From Brasenia schreberi (Eukaryota > Streptophyta > Magnoliopsida > Nymphaeales > Cabombaceae): a stretch of DNA of 64,000 nt. Within the stretch, counting starts at the first letter, position 1; each line of letters begins with the position of its first letter. The notes under the pieces were generated by a model. The model was not told the DNA's origin and did not search any database. It was given only the letters and a program-made list of their open reading frames with translations. The translations under genes were made by a program, and so were the position numbers. Positions 1-10,700 of this stretch are shown here, in pieces. The stretch spans positions 1,816,001 to 1,880,000 of the forward strand of contig JAYKKT010000056.1 of NCBI GenBank assembly GCA_036023115.1. Direction: 5' to 3'.

Positions 1-295
1 GATATAAATGAGGAAGGTAGGGAGATTTTAAATTTTGCTATGGCATTTGATCTCTTTATAGTCAATACAATCTTCAAAAAACGAGATGAACATTTAATTA
101 CTTATAAGAGTGGCTTATCACAAACACAAATTGCTTTATTTGTAGAAAAAAAGATAGAGCATGTTGTAAAGATTGTAAGGTAATTCCACGAGAAAGCTTA
201 ACCACCCAATATTGACTTTTAGTTATGGATTTACAAATAAAAAAATGGACAAAGAAGAAAAGAGTGCATCGAGCTATTCGGACTAAATGGTGGAA
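1..295 (+). pseudogene. RTE-clade LINE endonuclease fragment (RTE-A)
   Basis: The translation carries the middle of an RTE-type apurinic endonuclease ([19 protein letters not shown], then a [23 protein letters not shown] run). It matches, with frameshifts, the endonuclease of the full-length RTE copy on the minus strand near 44,000. The reading frame breaks after QTQI, where the other copies continue with DYFICRK. The fragment enters from outside the window and stops abruptly near 295, where it meets RTE leader sequence in the opposite orientation. Dead fragment. Confidence 0.85.
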
Positions 296-507
296 ATGTA
301 GTACCCTTGCTTACTTATTACTGTATTCGGGCTCTACAGCACGTCTTTAGGCAGGAATGCCCCAAAGCAATGCTCATAATTTTTGTAATCCATGTTATAA
401 AATCTGACGAAGTTTTACGCTGGCTGTCGGAAACCTAACACAACCCTCCTCCTTTATCCAGGCTTGGGACCGGCAATGTAAGGGTGATCCCTTACATGGG
501 TGGAGTT
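296..507 (-). mobile_element. RTE LINE 5' leader, inverted relative to the adjoining endonuclease
   Basis: This stretch matches the RTE 5' untranslated leader seen at about 44791-45004 and 58330-58546, ending at the same outer base (just after GGAGTT). It has minus-strand orientation, whereas the neighbouring endonuclease piece is plus-strand, so the join is an internal inversion or a chimera of two insertions. Confidence 0.75.
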
Positions 508-647
508 AAGAAACATATCTTTCATTCGAGAAAAAAAATTGACCGACCAAGAGGCAATCAGTCAAACAAAACAGCAAGAGCACAAGATGAACAGAATATT
601 ATTAATGGTACGTATCAATAGAGAGATCCAAGTGTTGCCATTTGAAG

Positions 648-1388
648 CTATGTCACACGGGTGTGGGTGTGGGTGCGGGTGCGGGATACAGCAAATTTCA
701 AAAATTTTGGGTGCGGCGACACGGCTAGGGTATATAATATTATATATTATATATAATATTCAACCTAAATAAATCAATCATAATACAACTAGTATTTGCT
801 AATTTTGGGTGCACATAGGTATCAATTAGCAAGTTCTCACATAATGATCTGAAACTTACAATGATTTTATGAGCTACAAAATATCGAAGTTATGGATTCA
901 AAGAGTTTCGAGATCTTTAGTAGGATATAACATATACTAGTATTTGTGCTAGGATCCACTAGTGATGTCATACTCTTCTATTCTATTGATTAGGTAATGT
1001 TTGTGGTCTTTAAATGTGTTTGGTGACAAAGATTATTCTGGGCAAAGGCATACAGTATGGAATCAAGAATCCAATCAGATTGAGTAATAAGAAACCAATT
1101 GTTCGCACCCAAAATCATTAAAGCTAATATGATATACAACTACAATAGCAAGTACACAACTTTATAAGTTTATATTAAAGCAAAACATATAAATGGTAAA
1201 CAACTACTAATTTCATCATAATACACAAATCAATCTTCATTATCCGAACCCATTTAACCGTGAGTTACAAAAAAAAAAAAAATTTTTTTGCAAATTTTTT
1301 TTTTGCCATGCCGCACCCGACACGGTGTCGGTGTCACACCAGTGTCGAGGTCGACACTCCACCCCTTAGAAGTGTCTGTGTGACTTAG
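648..1388. mobile_element. hAT-type non-autonomous element (family X, copy X-1)
   Basis: The 741-bp element starts CTATGTCACACGG and its other end, read inwards, is CTAAGTCACACAG. It is flanked by a perfect 8-bp duplication, ATTTGAAG (640-647 and 1389-1396), the hAT target-site length. The left subterminal region has repeated GTGGGTGCGGG-type motifs and the right end has GACAC/GTGTC motifs. There is no transposase. A diverged relative at 56020-56687 is in the opposite orientation and carries extra captured DNA; a third end lies at 31131-31188. Confidence 0.8.
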
Positions 1389-1396
1389 ATTTGAAG

Positions 1397-1954
1397 TACA
1401 AAAGCTTGTGTCTATCTTGCAATGGACTGTTATGAGAGTTAAGCCTGTTTTAAATTGTACGAGCTTTTTGACTTCTCCAACCAACAAATGCGGGATGCAA
1501 TACTACCAAGAGTTTGCTTACGTTCCGAATTGTTCAAGTATCTAAACGATGGAAATAGGTAAGATGACATTCAAAAGACGAGTAATTTCATCTCGTCTCA
1601 TTCTCGTATAAAAAAAACAAACCAAGCCTTCTTCCAGAATAATTAGTTTCAGTTAGATGACAGTCTTCTCACTCTCGCATGGCGAACCGAGAGGGAGAGA
1701 GCAAAGAGAACAGAAAGTAAGGCGTACCTGGGGGGGGGGGTGGTGGCGAGAGGCGGGAGTGAGAGTTGGCAAGAGGCAGGAGAGAAAGAGAGAGTTACCC
1801 GATAGGGAGAGGCGGGACAGGGACGAACGAGGGTTTCGTCGCCTTTTATATCATTTGGGTCGGGTTGATCCAGATCAACACGACCCGATCCCGCTATAGC
1901 GCTGCTAGCGACGCTATATTGGCCCTAAAAGGTCGTCTACTATAGCGGGCGCTA
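1397..1954. other. Unassigned spacer with a purine-rich tract and a GCTATAGCG palindromic stretch
   Basis: No coding sequence is recognised. 1690-1830 is rich in GAGAGA, GGCGGGA and a run of G (1731-1740). 1858-1950 contains GGGTCGGGTTGATCC and paired CTATAGCG-like motifs (CGCTATAGCGC, CTATAGCGGGCGC), resembling the subterminal repeats of DNA transposon ends. The adjoining Copia integrase breaks off here at about 1955, so this may be the end of a further element, but no partner end or duplication was found. Confidence 0.4.
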
Positions 1955-3704
1955 CAACGTGTTCTAGCAACTTCTAAAATATGTCTATTGGTTTTTTCAA
2001 ATACTCAATTTTGTAGTGAGGAATGAGAACAAGATGTTTGGTATAGAATTCCTTGACTTTGGAAATAAGAATGTAGTGATTAAGACATATACTCCCCTCC
2101 ATTATCTTTACGAATGACTTGAATTGACACCTGAAATTGGGTATGGATAAATTTGCAGTATATAGGCAAAATATTCTTCACTTCATCTTTGGTCTTCATA
2201 AGGTAAATCATAGTAAATCTAGTGCAGTCATCGACGAAAGAAATAAAGTATTTATGACATGCAATGAAGTAATAGAACATGGGCTCCAAACATCTTAATG
2301 AACAATTTCAAATGGTTTCGAAGCTCTAGTTTCATTCAAAGGAAATGATGAACGATGATGTTTGGCCTTTTGGCAAGTATTACATTGCAAAAACAAATCA
2401 CTAGTTCACTACAACTTAAAAATTCAGGTAATAGAATCCTAATCTTAGAAATAGATAAATGGCCCAATCGTCAATGCCATAATATCAACTCTTCCTTTTC
2501 CCTTTTTGTAGTTAGAGTAGACAACATAGTTGTCCTGGTAATTTTCTTATAAAAATAAAGTCCCCTCCTCAAGCTACTCTGACCAAAGATCATTCTCGTC
2601 TTCAGTTCCTGAAAAGTGCAACACACAGAATTAAAGGCTCTGTATTAGAGCATAAACTAATAAGAGATTGATTGAAATATTGAGAACATGTAAGTCATTT
2701 TTAAGAGTCCCAAAAGCAGTGATTATACTTTTTTTTCCCATAATAGGAGTATTAGACCCATCGGCCAACTTAATGCCAATACCATTCTTAATCAACTGAT
2801 AGTCATAGAAATATTCTTGACGGCCAACTATATGATCTGTTGAGCCTGAGTTGACTATCCATATTCTTAAATTATGAACAAGTGAATTACGAGAAACCAT
2901 GAACGAAAAAGGATATGTCATGGTAGCTTGAGAATCAACAATAGAAAAATGTAAATTCAGTTAGTCTCACTTTAAGTTCTTTGATTTCCTTCTTCATATC
3001 AGCCAATAAACTCAGTCCAGTTTTCAGATTTTTCCTTTCAACTTGATCACTGAAATATGCTTTATTCGGTCTGTTCTGATTATAGTTGGGTCTGCCTACT
3101 AGTTCATAGCAAGTTTCCTTTTTATGTCGGGTTTTTCCACAATGTGAACAACACAACCTATCCTTCTCATCTGGAGTAGATTGCAATCGACCTCTACAAC
3201 GACCTCCATACCCTCCTCTGCCACGGGATCTTGAATAATTAGGTACATTTTTACCCACAAATGCAGTCATCTGTTGGCTTATTTTTTCTTCTTTCTCTAA
3301 ACGTCTTCTATCCTCTTTCCGTAGTAGTAAGGAGTATACTGTACTCAATGAAAGAAGTTCTTCTCTTCTTAGGATATTATTTTTGACTGCCTCATATTAT
3401 GAAGAGATGCCCCACAAAGGATCAAACATTTTTTGTTATTCAAGCTCACTCGTTTATTCCTTCATGCAACTTTGACATTTGGTCTTTAAGTAGTACTATA
3501 ATTCTTCCCATAAGCCACGAAGTTCTGTATAGTAGCATCATGAACAATCATCGAAATGTTTTTGGCTGATTTTAAAAACATAAAGGTAATTGCAATGAAT
3601 GGTGTTATAGAATGGATGAGCCATGCACTTATTAGGACGTTTTTCCTATGCCATTTAGAGTAGGAAGGATCATGTAAGTAGGGAGTGAGAATGTTTCCAG
3701 TCAA
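1955..3704 (-). pseudogene. Copia-O gag-pol remnant (gag, zinc knuckle, protease, integrase)
   Basis: In order on the minus strand: a gag N-terminal part (3704-3486, LTPYLHDPSYSKWHRKNVLI); a gag C-terminal part with a CX2CX4HX4C knuckle (3348-2935, CSHCGKTRHKKETC); a protease (2921-2631); and an integrase (2289 to about 1955) with FVDDCTRFTMIYLMKTKDEV, then RKDNGGEYMS, then NRHILEVART in another frame. The protease active-site motif reads WIVNSGSTDH, where the family has D-S-G, so the catalytic Asp is Asn. Stops and frameshifts separate the parts. Inactive. Confidence 0.85.
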
Positions 3705-4015
3705 ATAATCCCATCGCCCTGTTGCCGTAACAACCAGTTCAATCGACTTGGCCCATTATAGGTAATTTGATGTTTGAAATCCTTTGTCAGACATAAAGAA
3801 AACCCTTTTTTCTAGAGCTTGAATTTTTTTTTAATTTTTTACTTTTCTTTTTCCAATTTTTTTTTCGTAATGACTACTCTTGAAGATAAAACTGACTTGA
3901 TTCAAATTTTGCATACTACCACTGATTCACGCTGCCCTACATACCTTTTCTCTTTGGGAACTGCGGTAGAATCATGAAAAAATGCCTTAATCATAGAGAT
4001 GAGGCTCTAATATCA

Positions 4016-4275
4016 TGTTGATAAACAACCTAAAACATAAAAATATAAAAAATCATGCAAATCTCCATCACTGAAGTGAAAAGAGGGCCGGCGTCTCATA
4101 CTTGTGCAGCCATCCACTCTCTCTCTCTCTCTTTATTTCACTTAAAGACTGATTACAATTAGGGTTAGTATATATAATGGTTTATAACTTGAAAGACTAA
4201 TCTACTCCTAGTAAATAAATAGGAGCCAGACGACCCAAAACAGAAAATTAAAACTAAGAGTTAATAGTCTTCAAC
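4016..4275 (-). repeat. 5' LTR of Copia-O
   Basis: A 260-bp segment bounded by TGTTGA and TCAACA (TG...CA in LTR sense). It contains a (CT)n run near 4118. Immediately inside it, at 4001-4015 on the minus strand, is TGATATTAGAGCCTC, a mutated form of the TGGTATCAGAGCC primer-binding site for initiator tRNA-Met, which fixes orientation and boundary. Confidence 0.8.
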
Positions 4276-4441
4276 AGTATATACTTTCGTTTCTTAATGG
4301 CATGTAAAGCACATGTTTTTGATTCTATTGAGGAACTATCATAGTTGTTATCATGTTGACTTGTGTTATATGCGATTCTTGAATGATTATTTGGCTAAAA
4401 TGATCTTGTTTGTGACTTGAAAACTCCAGTTTTGTACTTAT

Positions 4442-4473
<32 letters not shown>

Positions 4474-4605
4474 GTACATATACTATTTGCCTGCTATTGT
4501 AATTGATGACATAGAGGTTTGGAATGTTAATCTTATGAATGTGCTAGCATCTCGGTATCCTTGTTATTTGCCATTTTCGTGATTAATTCAATTGCTTCTT
4601 TGTAG
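4276..4605 (+). other. Upstream/intron sequence of NF-YA with (AC)n(AT)n microsatellite
   Basis: AT-rich sequence ending in a pyrimidine-rich acceptor (GCTTCTTTGTAG at 4594-4605). 4442-4473 is an (AC)9 run followed by (AT)8. No first non-coding exon or promoter was identified; it may lie here or beyond the Copia-O insertion. Confidence 0.5.
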
Positions 4606-4640
4606 ATGCTGACTAATCAATGAAAAGCAAAGGCTGTTAA
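4606..4640 (+). promoter_or_regulatory. Two overlapping short uORFs in the NF-YA leader
   Basis: The leader exon begins at 4606. A five-codon uORF (MLTNQ, 4606-4623) ends in TGA that overlaps the ATG of a six-codon uORF (MKSKGC, 4620-4640). Neither overlaps the main ATG at 4722. If the exon is spliced as inferred, both ATGs precede the coding start and would be expected to lower translation; the regulatory effect is inference. Confidence 0.5.
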
Positions 4641-4721
4641 AGTTTGCAGCAGGCTTGACCGTGCAGTTCTGGTCTAGACCAGAAAGGGTCACACATCTGA
4701 GGGGTTCCAATCATACAGAAT

Positions 4722-7700
4722 ATGGCTGAGAAAGTTTCATATCAGAGTTCTGGTCAATCAACATCTCCATGCTTACCCTTATGGTGGAACCCAACAAGAG
4801 CGCAGCTTCCTCACCCTTCCATTTCTAGAAATTTCAACTTAAGCACTGAATCTCCAACACAACAGTATGGTCATAGCAAACAAGCTGGAGTTCCACTTCA
4901 TGATCAGGATTCTTCCTCCAGTCAGTCAACTGGTCAATCATATCATGATATGCAAGGTTTGGTACATGTGAATCAAGGTCTTTGTGGTGGCATGGTTAAT
5001 CATTTTCATTGTAAATAGTTTTAGCTTACTCAGAAAACCTGCTTTATGGATACGTACCGGTGCCTTGAGTTGCATGATGTAGAAACTGTTATTTTGGTGG
5101 AAAATCTGTCTGTGTATACTGTTGTAGTCAACAATATGCTTATTAGTTTATGAAATCGTGTAACACTTAAGATTACATAATTTTATTTTAAATCTGCCCA
5201 TTAGTAAAAAATCTGATATTTCTTTATCAGCTTACGTTTTTGCTCTTCAGCATATAATGAAGCCTATGGAAAAGGAGTTCAAAGTGCTATAAAGTCAGTG
5301 TTATCACTGGGCACTCTGGGATATGGTTTTCCGCATACACAAATGGATGGTAGCCACTCCCATGTAAGGCATCTGGAAGAACATCTTGTCATGTTCTGAT
5401 GATTAATTTATTATATCTTTTGAATTTAATTTTTATTGTTTTGGCACTCCAGCCGTTTGTTACTTATGCACATATGGAGCCATACTTTGGTGGTGCAATC
5501 CCTGCTTACCCATCACCTCTGGAAGTAAGTTCACTAAGCATTTACTTGAGTCAGCAGTACTCATGGAAAATTATCGTATAGTTACATCAAAATGTTCATC
5601 TTTCAAGAAAAGTTTTGTCAATATAAGGTAGTAAGCGTGTGGTAGTCTACTAATTTGCACTGCAGATTTAGCTGTTTGTAAGTTCACCAATAAATGGGAT
5701 CCTATTGATTTATGAACTTCCAATTGCACCATAAATGTCCAAATTATTGCAAGTATGATATTCTTTCTCCCTTGTCATGATATTGTTCACATCAGTAGCT
5801 TAATTAGTGACTAGGACTTGAAGTGTCGCAAGTGGATATTTTGATGATAAAATATGTTATTCAGTTAAAAGTTCTATGTTATAATAATGTTCAATCAATC
5901 CGAAAATTTTTCATTGAGGTAATTGTAACCTTTTTTTCGTCTGTGTATGCATGTTGTTTAATGATTTGTTATCCATAAATCGCTAAAATGTACCTCAAGT
6001 AATGAGCTGACAATGACATTAGTAGGAAGACCACTCTTCACAAAAACAAATACTTTCTTCCATACATTGGATATTCTTGTACTTGTAACTGCAAAGGTGA
6101 TTAAGAACTTCTGCTGAGAGGATAGACTCCAAAATCTGCTTTTTAGAGGCTTCTGGATGGCTTTGCCTAGGTTCTGGTTGTTTGGGAGGTTTCCTAATAA
6201 ATAGTAACATGCCGGTAAGGATGGAGAGCAGTTTGCTTAGAACTCTTGGGCCGTGTCTTATTTAACATGGAAATATCAATTCGTATGTTCCTTGATGTGT
6301 TTTGTGTAGTCAAAGTTGCTAGTTGGTTCTCAGGTACCTGAAATCCTAAAAGGACTAGTTAGAGCCTAGGTTTGAGTAGTTGGCCTAGCTGGGGGGACCA
6401 TTGAGAAAACTAGGAAATTTATAAGCAAACACAGGTTTGATTCTTATCAAAGGGTATGCTATCTTTGCACAAAGTGAGAAGGGATGAATATAAAAGCCAC
6501 ATTTGCTGCCTCATGTAGCTATTCTGCCAACTGTCTATGTTCTCCTAGGTGCCACATTCACACATTTGTGGTCGGTGGCTTAGCTGGGATTTGTTAAGGA
6601 CATGATTTTGTCCTATGCATCATGTTACATCATGAGCAGTCTACCATTGATGTATTTGATTGACTTGACACCGTGCTGCACAGTGCATGCGTGTCTATTA
6701 GTATTAATATTCTGCATATGATGAGTATATACAACTATGTTTATGTGTATCTTTAGCACTAATTCTTGTCTAGTATTTATGAGCCCTTTTCACATATGCA
6801 TTACATTATTGAACTTAAATATGCTACAAAGTACAAACAAAATCTATTTAGCGACAAACAGATTTTAAAATAAATTACCACAAATGAGCATAAAAGATAG
6901 GGGTCTAAATTAGCTCCACTGGCAATAACATACTGCGAGTGGGCCTCAGCCATTACATTAAACGCCTGGGGGTTGAGGGTAGCCTCAGTTATTGCACCAG
7001 TGGTTCAATCATCCAAGTCACCTCCGGTGCAGTTTTTCCAAGTTATAAATAAAACAATGCATCAGAATTATAAGTGGAGAAGGAGATGAAGTTGTTAACT
7101 TGTAACAGGGCAGGCCGGGCCACTAGGGCCCGGCCCATGCTGGCCCGTTGTTAGGTCCTGGATGGCCAGGGCTCCCCAACTGTGCATTCAGCTGAATGCA
7201 CAGTATTCCTTTCTTCTCTCTATTCTCTTTCATTTGTTGTAATTTATGCTCCAAATGCATATCAATAAACAAGCTGTCTTGCACATCCTTTTGATTGGTG
7301 ATTTGGCTCTCTCTCTTGACTGTTAACTCTTGTTGTATTCTTGACTTGATACATCCATATTTGGGTGATTTTATATCTTGATGATTTCACCAACATATCG
7401 ACATTTTGTGACTTGGCCGATTCAACATTCAAGTATCAACAAATATTCACATGGTATCAGAGTCTTGTTTTGAAGAATTCAAGTGCATTGGGAATCGTGT
7501 CAAGATTGCAAAGTTCGTGAAATCGCTACAAATTTGAGGTAACACTAAGATCTTTGATTTTTTTCTAAAATGGAGAGCAAAAATGAATCTTTTAGATGTA
7601 TTCTTGACTCGAAATGCTATCAAAGTTGGGCAAGAACCATGCAAAAATATTTTTTGTTAAAATTTTTTTGGGATTATATTGATGAAACGATTCAAGAACC

Positions 7701-10700
7701 AACTTTGGACATTGAAGATTTGAATGATGATGAAGCTTTCAAAGCAAAAGAAAAATACAAGCAAGATCTTAAAACTGAAAAGATAAATGCTAAAATTACT
7801 TGGATTATTTGTCAAAATGTAGATAAAAAACTTAGAAATAGAATTAGTGTTTTCGAAAGTGCTTTTGAGACTTGGGGGTACTTAAAGAAAATCCACTCTT
7901 AAGATGATTTTGTCTTTCAAATTGATCTCTTGGAAAGGATGATAATGCTTAAACAAGGGAATTTAAGCATTAGAGACTATCACAATAATTTTTTGGAATT
8001 ATGGTCTCAACTTAGAAGTTTTGATAGATTTGGAAAACTTCAAAAAATAGATGAATTTCAAGAGTTTTTAGGCAACCAATATTTCTTTTTATTCATGCAT
8101 GACTTAAAGGATGAATTTGAAAATATTAGATCCAACTTAATACATAGAAAACCTAGACCAAAGGGAGACTTGTTTTTGGCCAATCTTGTTATGGAGGAAA
8201 CAAGATTAAAAAATATCAATATTGTAAAAGAAGCCGTTCTTGCCGCTTTAAAGCTGGGAGCAAATATGAAGACATACAAGCTCCCTCATATGAAAAACAT
8301 CGAAAGACAAAGAGATGGATCAAACAAAAAGCCTACGTGACCATGACAGATATGCCATTATTGCAAGGGAAGTGGTTATATCAAAACCACTTGTCTTCTT
8401 CGAAAGAAATATGGAAACGTGGGAGCCGTGGAGGACAAGGATCAGGAGTTTTGCCTACCAACATCAAAGCTTACATAGAAGAAATGTTCAAAGAAAAGGC
8501 AAGCATTTCCGAAAATGCTCTTTTCACTTCTCGTATATCTTGGTTCTTAGACTATGATACTTCTTTTTATATGACTTATAGTGAAAAATCTTTGAAAAAT
8601 TCTTAAGATGTCTTTGGAAAACATGTTTTTACCACCGATGGTACGAAACTTCAAATTAAAAAAATTGGAGACTTTGAAAAAGAAGATTTTAAAATTAAAA
8701 ATGTAAGTTTTATACCTAAGTTGAATCTAAATCTTCTCTCGGTTGCTCAAATTTGTGATAATGGTTATATAATCACTTTCTCATCTAAGAATTGTGTGGT
8801 GGAGGATCACCAATCGAAGAAGGTGATTGGTAAGGCCATAGGGAAAGTGGACTATACAAAATAGATAGTTTAGTTATACCAAATTTTGAATCTTGTAATG
8901 TAGTTCATGATACTACTCTTTGGCATAAACAACTTTGACATTTGAATATGCATATACTATATAATTTTCTTTTGTTAAAGAAAAATGAGATTCATAATTT
9001 TGATTGTAAAGAATGTATCCTTGGGAAAATGCATCCTCTACCTTTTGGTGAAAGAAATTTTGTAATCATTCTGATGTTTGGGGTCTAGCTCTACACCCAT
9101 TTTCGCGGGGACTGGTTTATTATTTTATAATCATATTGACGACTATTCATCGCTTTCACCTCGGATATATTTGATAAAGAATCGTCATGAACTTCCCCTC
9201 CTCAAGTTTACATTAACTTTGCCAGTACTATGACTAAACCACAGTTTTCAAAGATCAGCTAAGATTTTTTTTGGCTTCGTGATAATGCCAAAAAATACCG
9301 TGATTCTAAACTCTTATCTTTTCTTTGGTACCGACAGTGGTACCTTGTCTCGAGTTCTCATGTCCATATAATTACTTCTCAATGAAATCGGTCGGGCTGA
9401 AAGAAAACATAGGCACATTGTTGACTCGTTCTCAAGCTTCTTGTCAATGCCTCTACATTTCTTGAACGCGTGTTTTGGGGTGAAAAGCTAATTTCTTCTT
9501 GCTGTTGTAAGTTTGATGTCAATATAATTCGTCATCCTTCCTCCGTCCTCAGGGTTTGTATCTCCTTTTGATAAGCGTCTTGTATGGGGTATGCACCTAG
9601 ATTATTCTTTCTTTAGAGGTTTTTGGTTGTATTTCGTTTTGTTCTTCGTCCAACCCTCATGTGAGACATACGACAAGCTTGTCCTCTCAATCTGCCATTT
9701 GTGTCTTTCTTGGTTATGGCCAAAGGTAAAAGGGTTATCGTTACTTTGATCCAATAACTCAGGAAACTTTCCGTATGTCTCGTCATGTTGTCTTTCGGGG
9801 GAAGCATATACACTTTCTTTCTCTTCCATCCACTTACTCAACATAGTTTGACTAATTCTGACCTTATTCAGTATAGATCTATTGATCTTTTACAAGGATT
9901 ACCGATAGAATTTGATTCTCGTATGTTCCTAGTGACTTCAAATACCACAGTGAGCTGTCCGATTCTGTTGAGCTCTCATCATCATTCATGAAAGTTCTCT
10001 TAACTATGGTCCCTAACGACTCCCAGGTCGAGATTGTGGATCCACCACTCCCGATCACTGATCATCGCATTCCTAAGTCAGTAAAAATTACCGGATTTTT
10101 ACCATATTCTTGTTGATTCTTCATGCTTTTTTCTTCCTATGTAGCTTCATTCATTGTCATAAGGGAACCTCTTCCGAGTTCCTAAACCCAAGGACAAACA
10201 AATAATTGGTACAAAATGGGTGTTATAGGAATAAAACTTGATGAAAATGGTATCATATAATAAGAAATAAAGCAAGATTAGTAGCCAAAGGTTATAATCA
10301 AGAATAATGGAATTGATTATGATGAAACATTTGCACCCTGTGGCAAGATTACTACTATTAGAATACTCGTTAGCATATGCATTATTATGGATTTTAAATT
10401 GTACATCAAATGGATGTTAAAAATGCATTCTCTAAATGGATATATACAAGAAGAAGTTTATATGACAACCTCCTCTGGATTTGAAATAAATGAATTTCCT
10501 AATCATGTGTATAAACTCACTAAAGCCTTGTATGATTCTTAAACAAGCTCCCTACAGTGCTTGTTTAAATTTTCTCAATTCAACCATTGTGCTTCTTACT
10601 CAAGTAGTCCTGATGACTCCGCTCTTTTTCATTCATCGTAAGGTAGGTGGCATTGTTTACTGTCTTTTATGTTGATGATATGATTATTATCGGGTGATGA

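Larger units (their letters stand above)
1955..4275 (-). mobile_element. Truncated Copia LTR retrotransposon (Copia-O), antisense to NF-YA
   Basis: Reading on the minus strand the order is 5' LTR (4016-4275), primer-binding site, gag, protease and integrase; the element stops inside the integrase near 1955, so reverse transcriptase, RNase H and the 3' LTR are missing. It lies directly upstream of the first recognised NF-YA exon, so the two transcription directions oppose each other here. Confidence 0.85.

Noticed and set aside
1657..1899. Arg-rich open frame
   Set aside because: Low-complexity GAGA/GGCGGG sequence; no start context, no homology recognised, probably non-coding.
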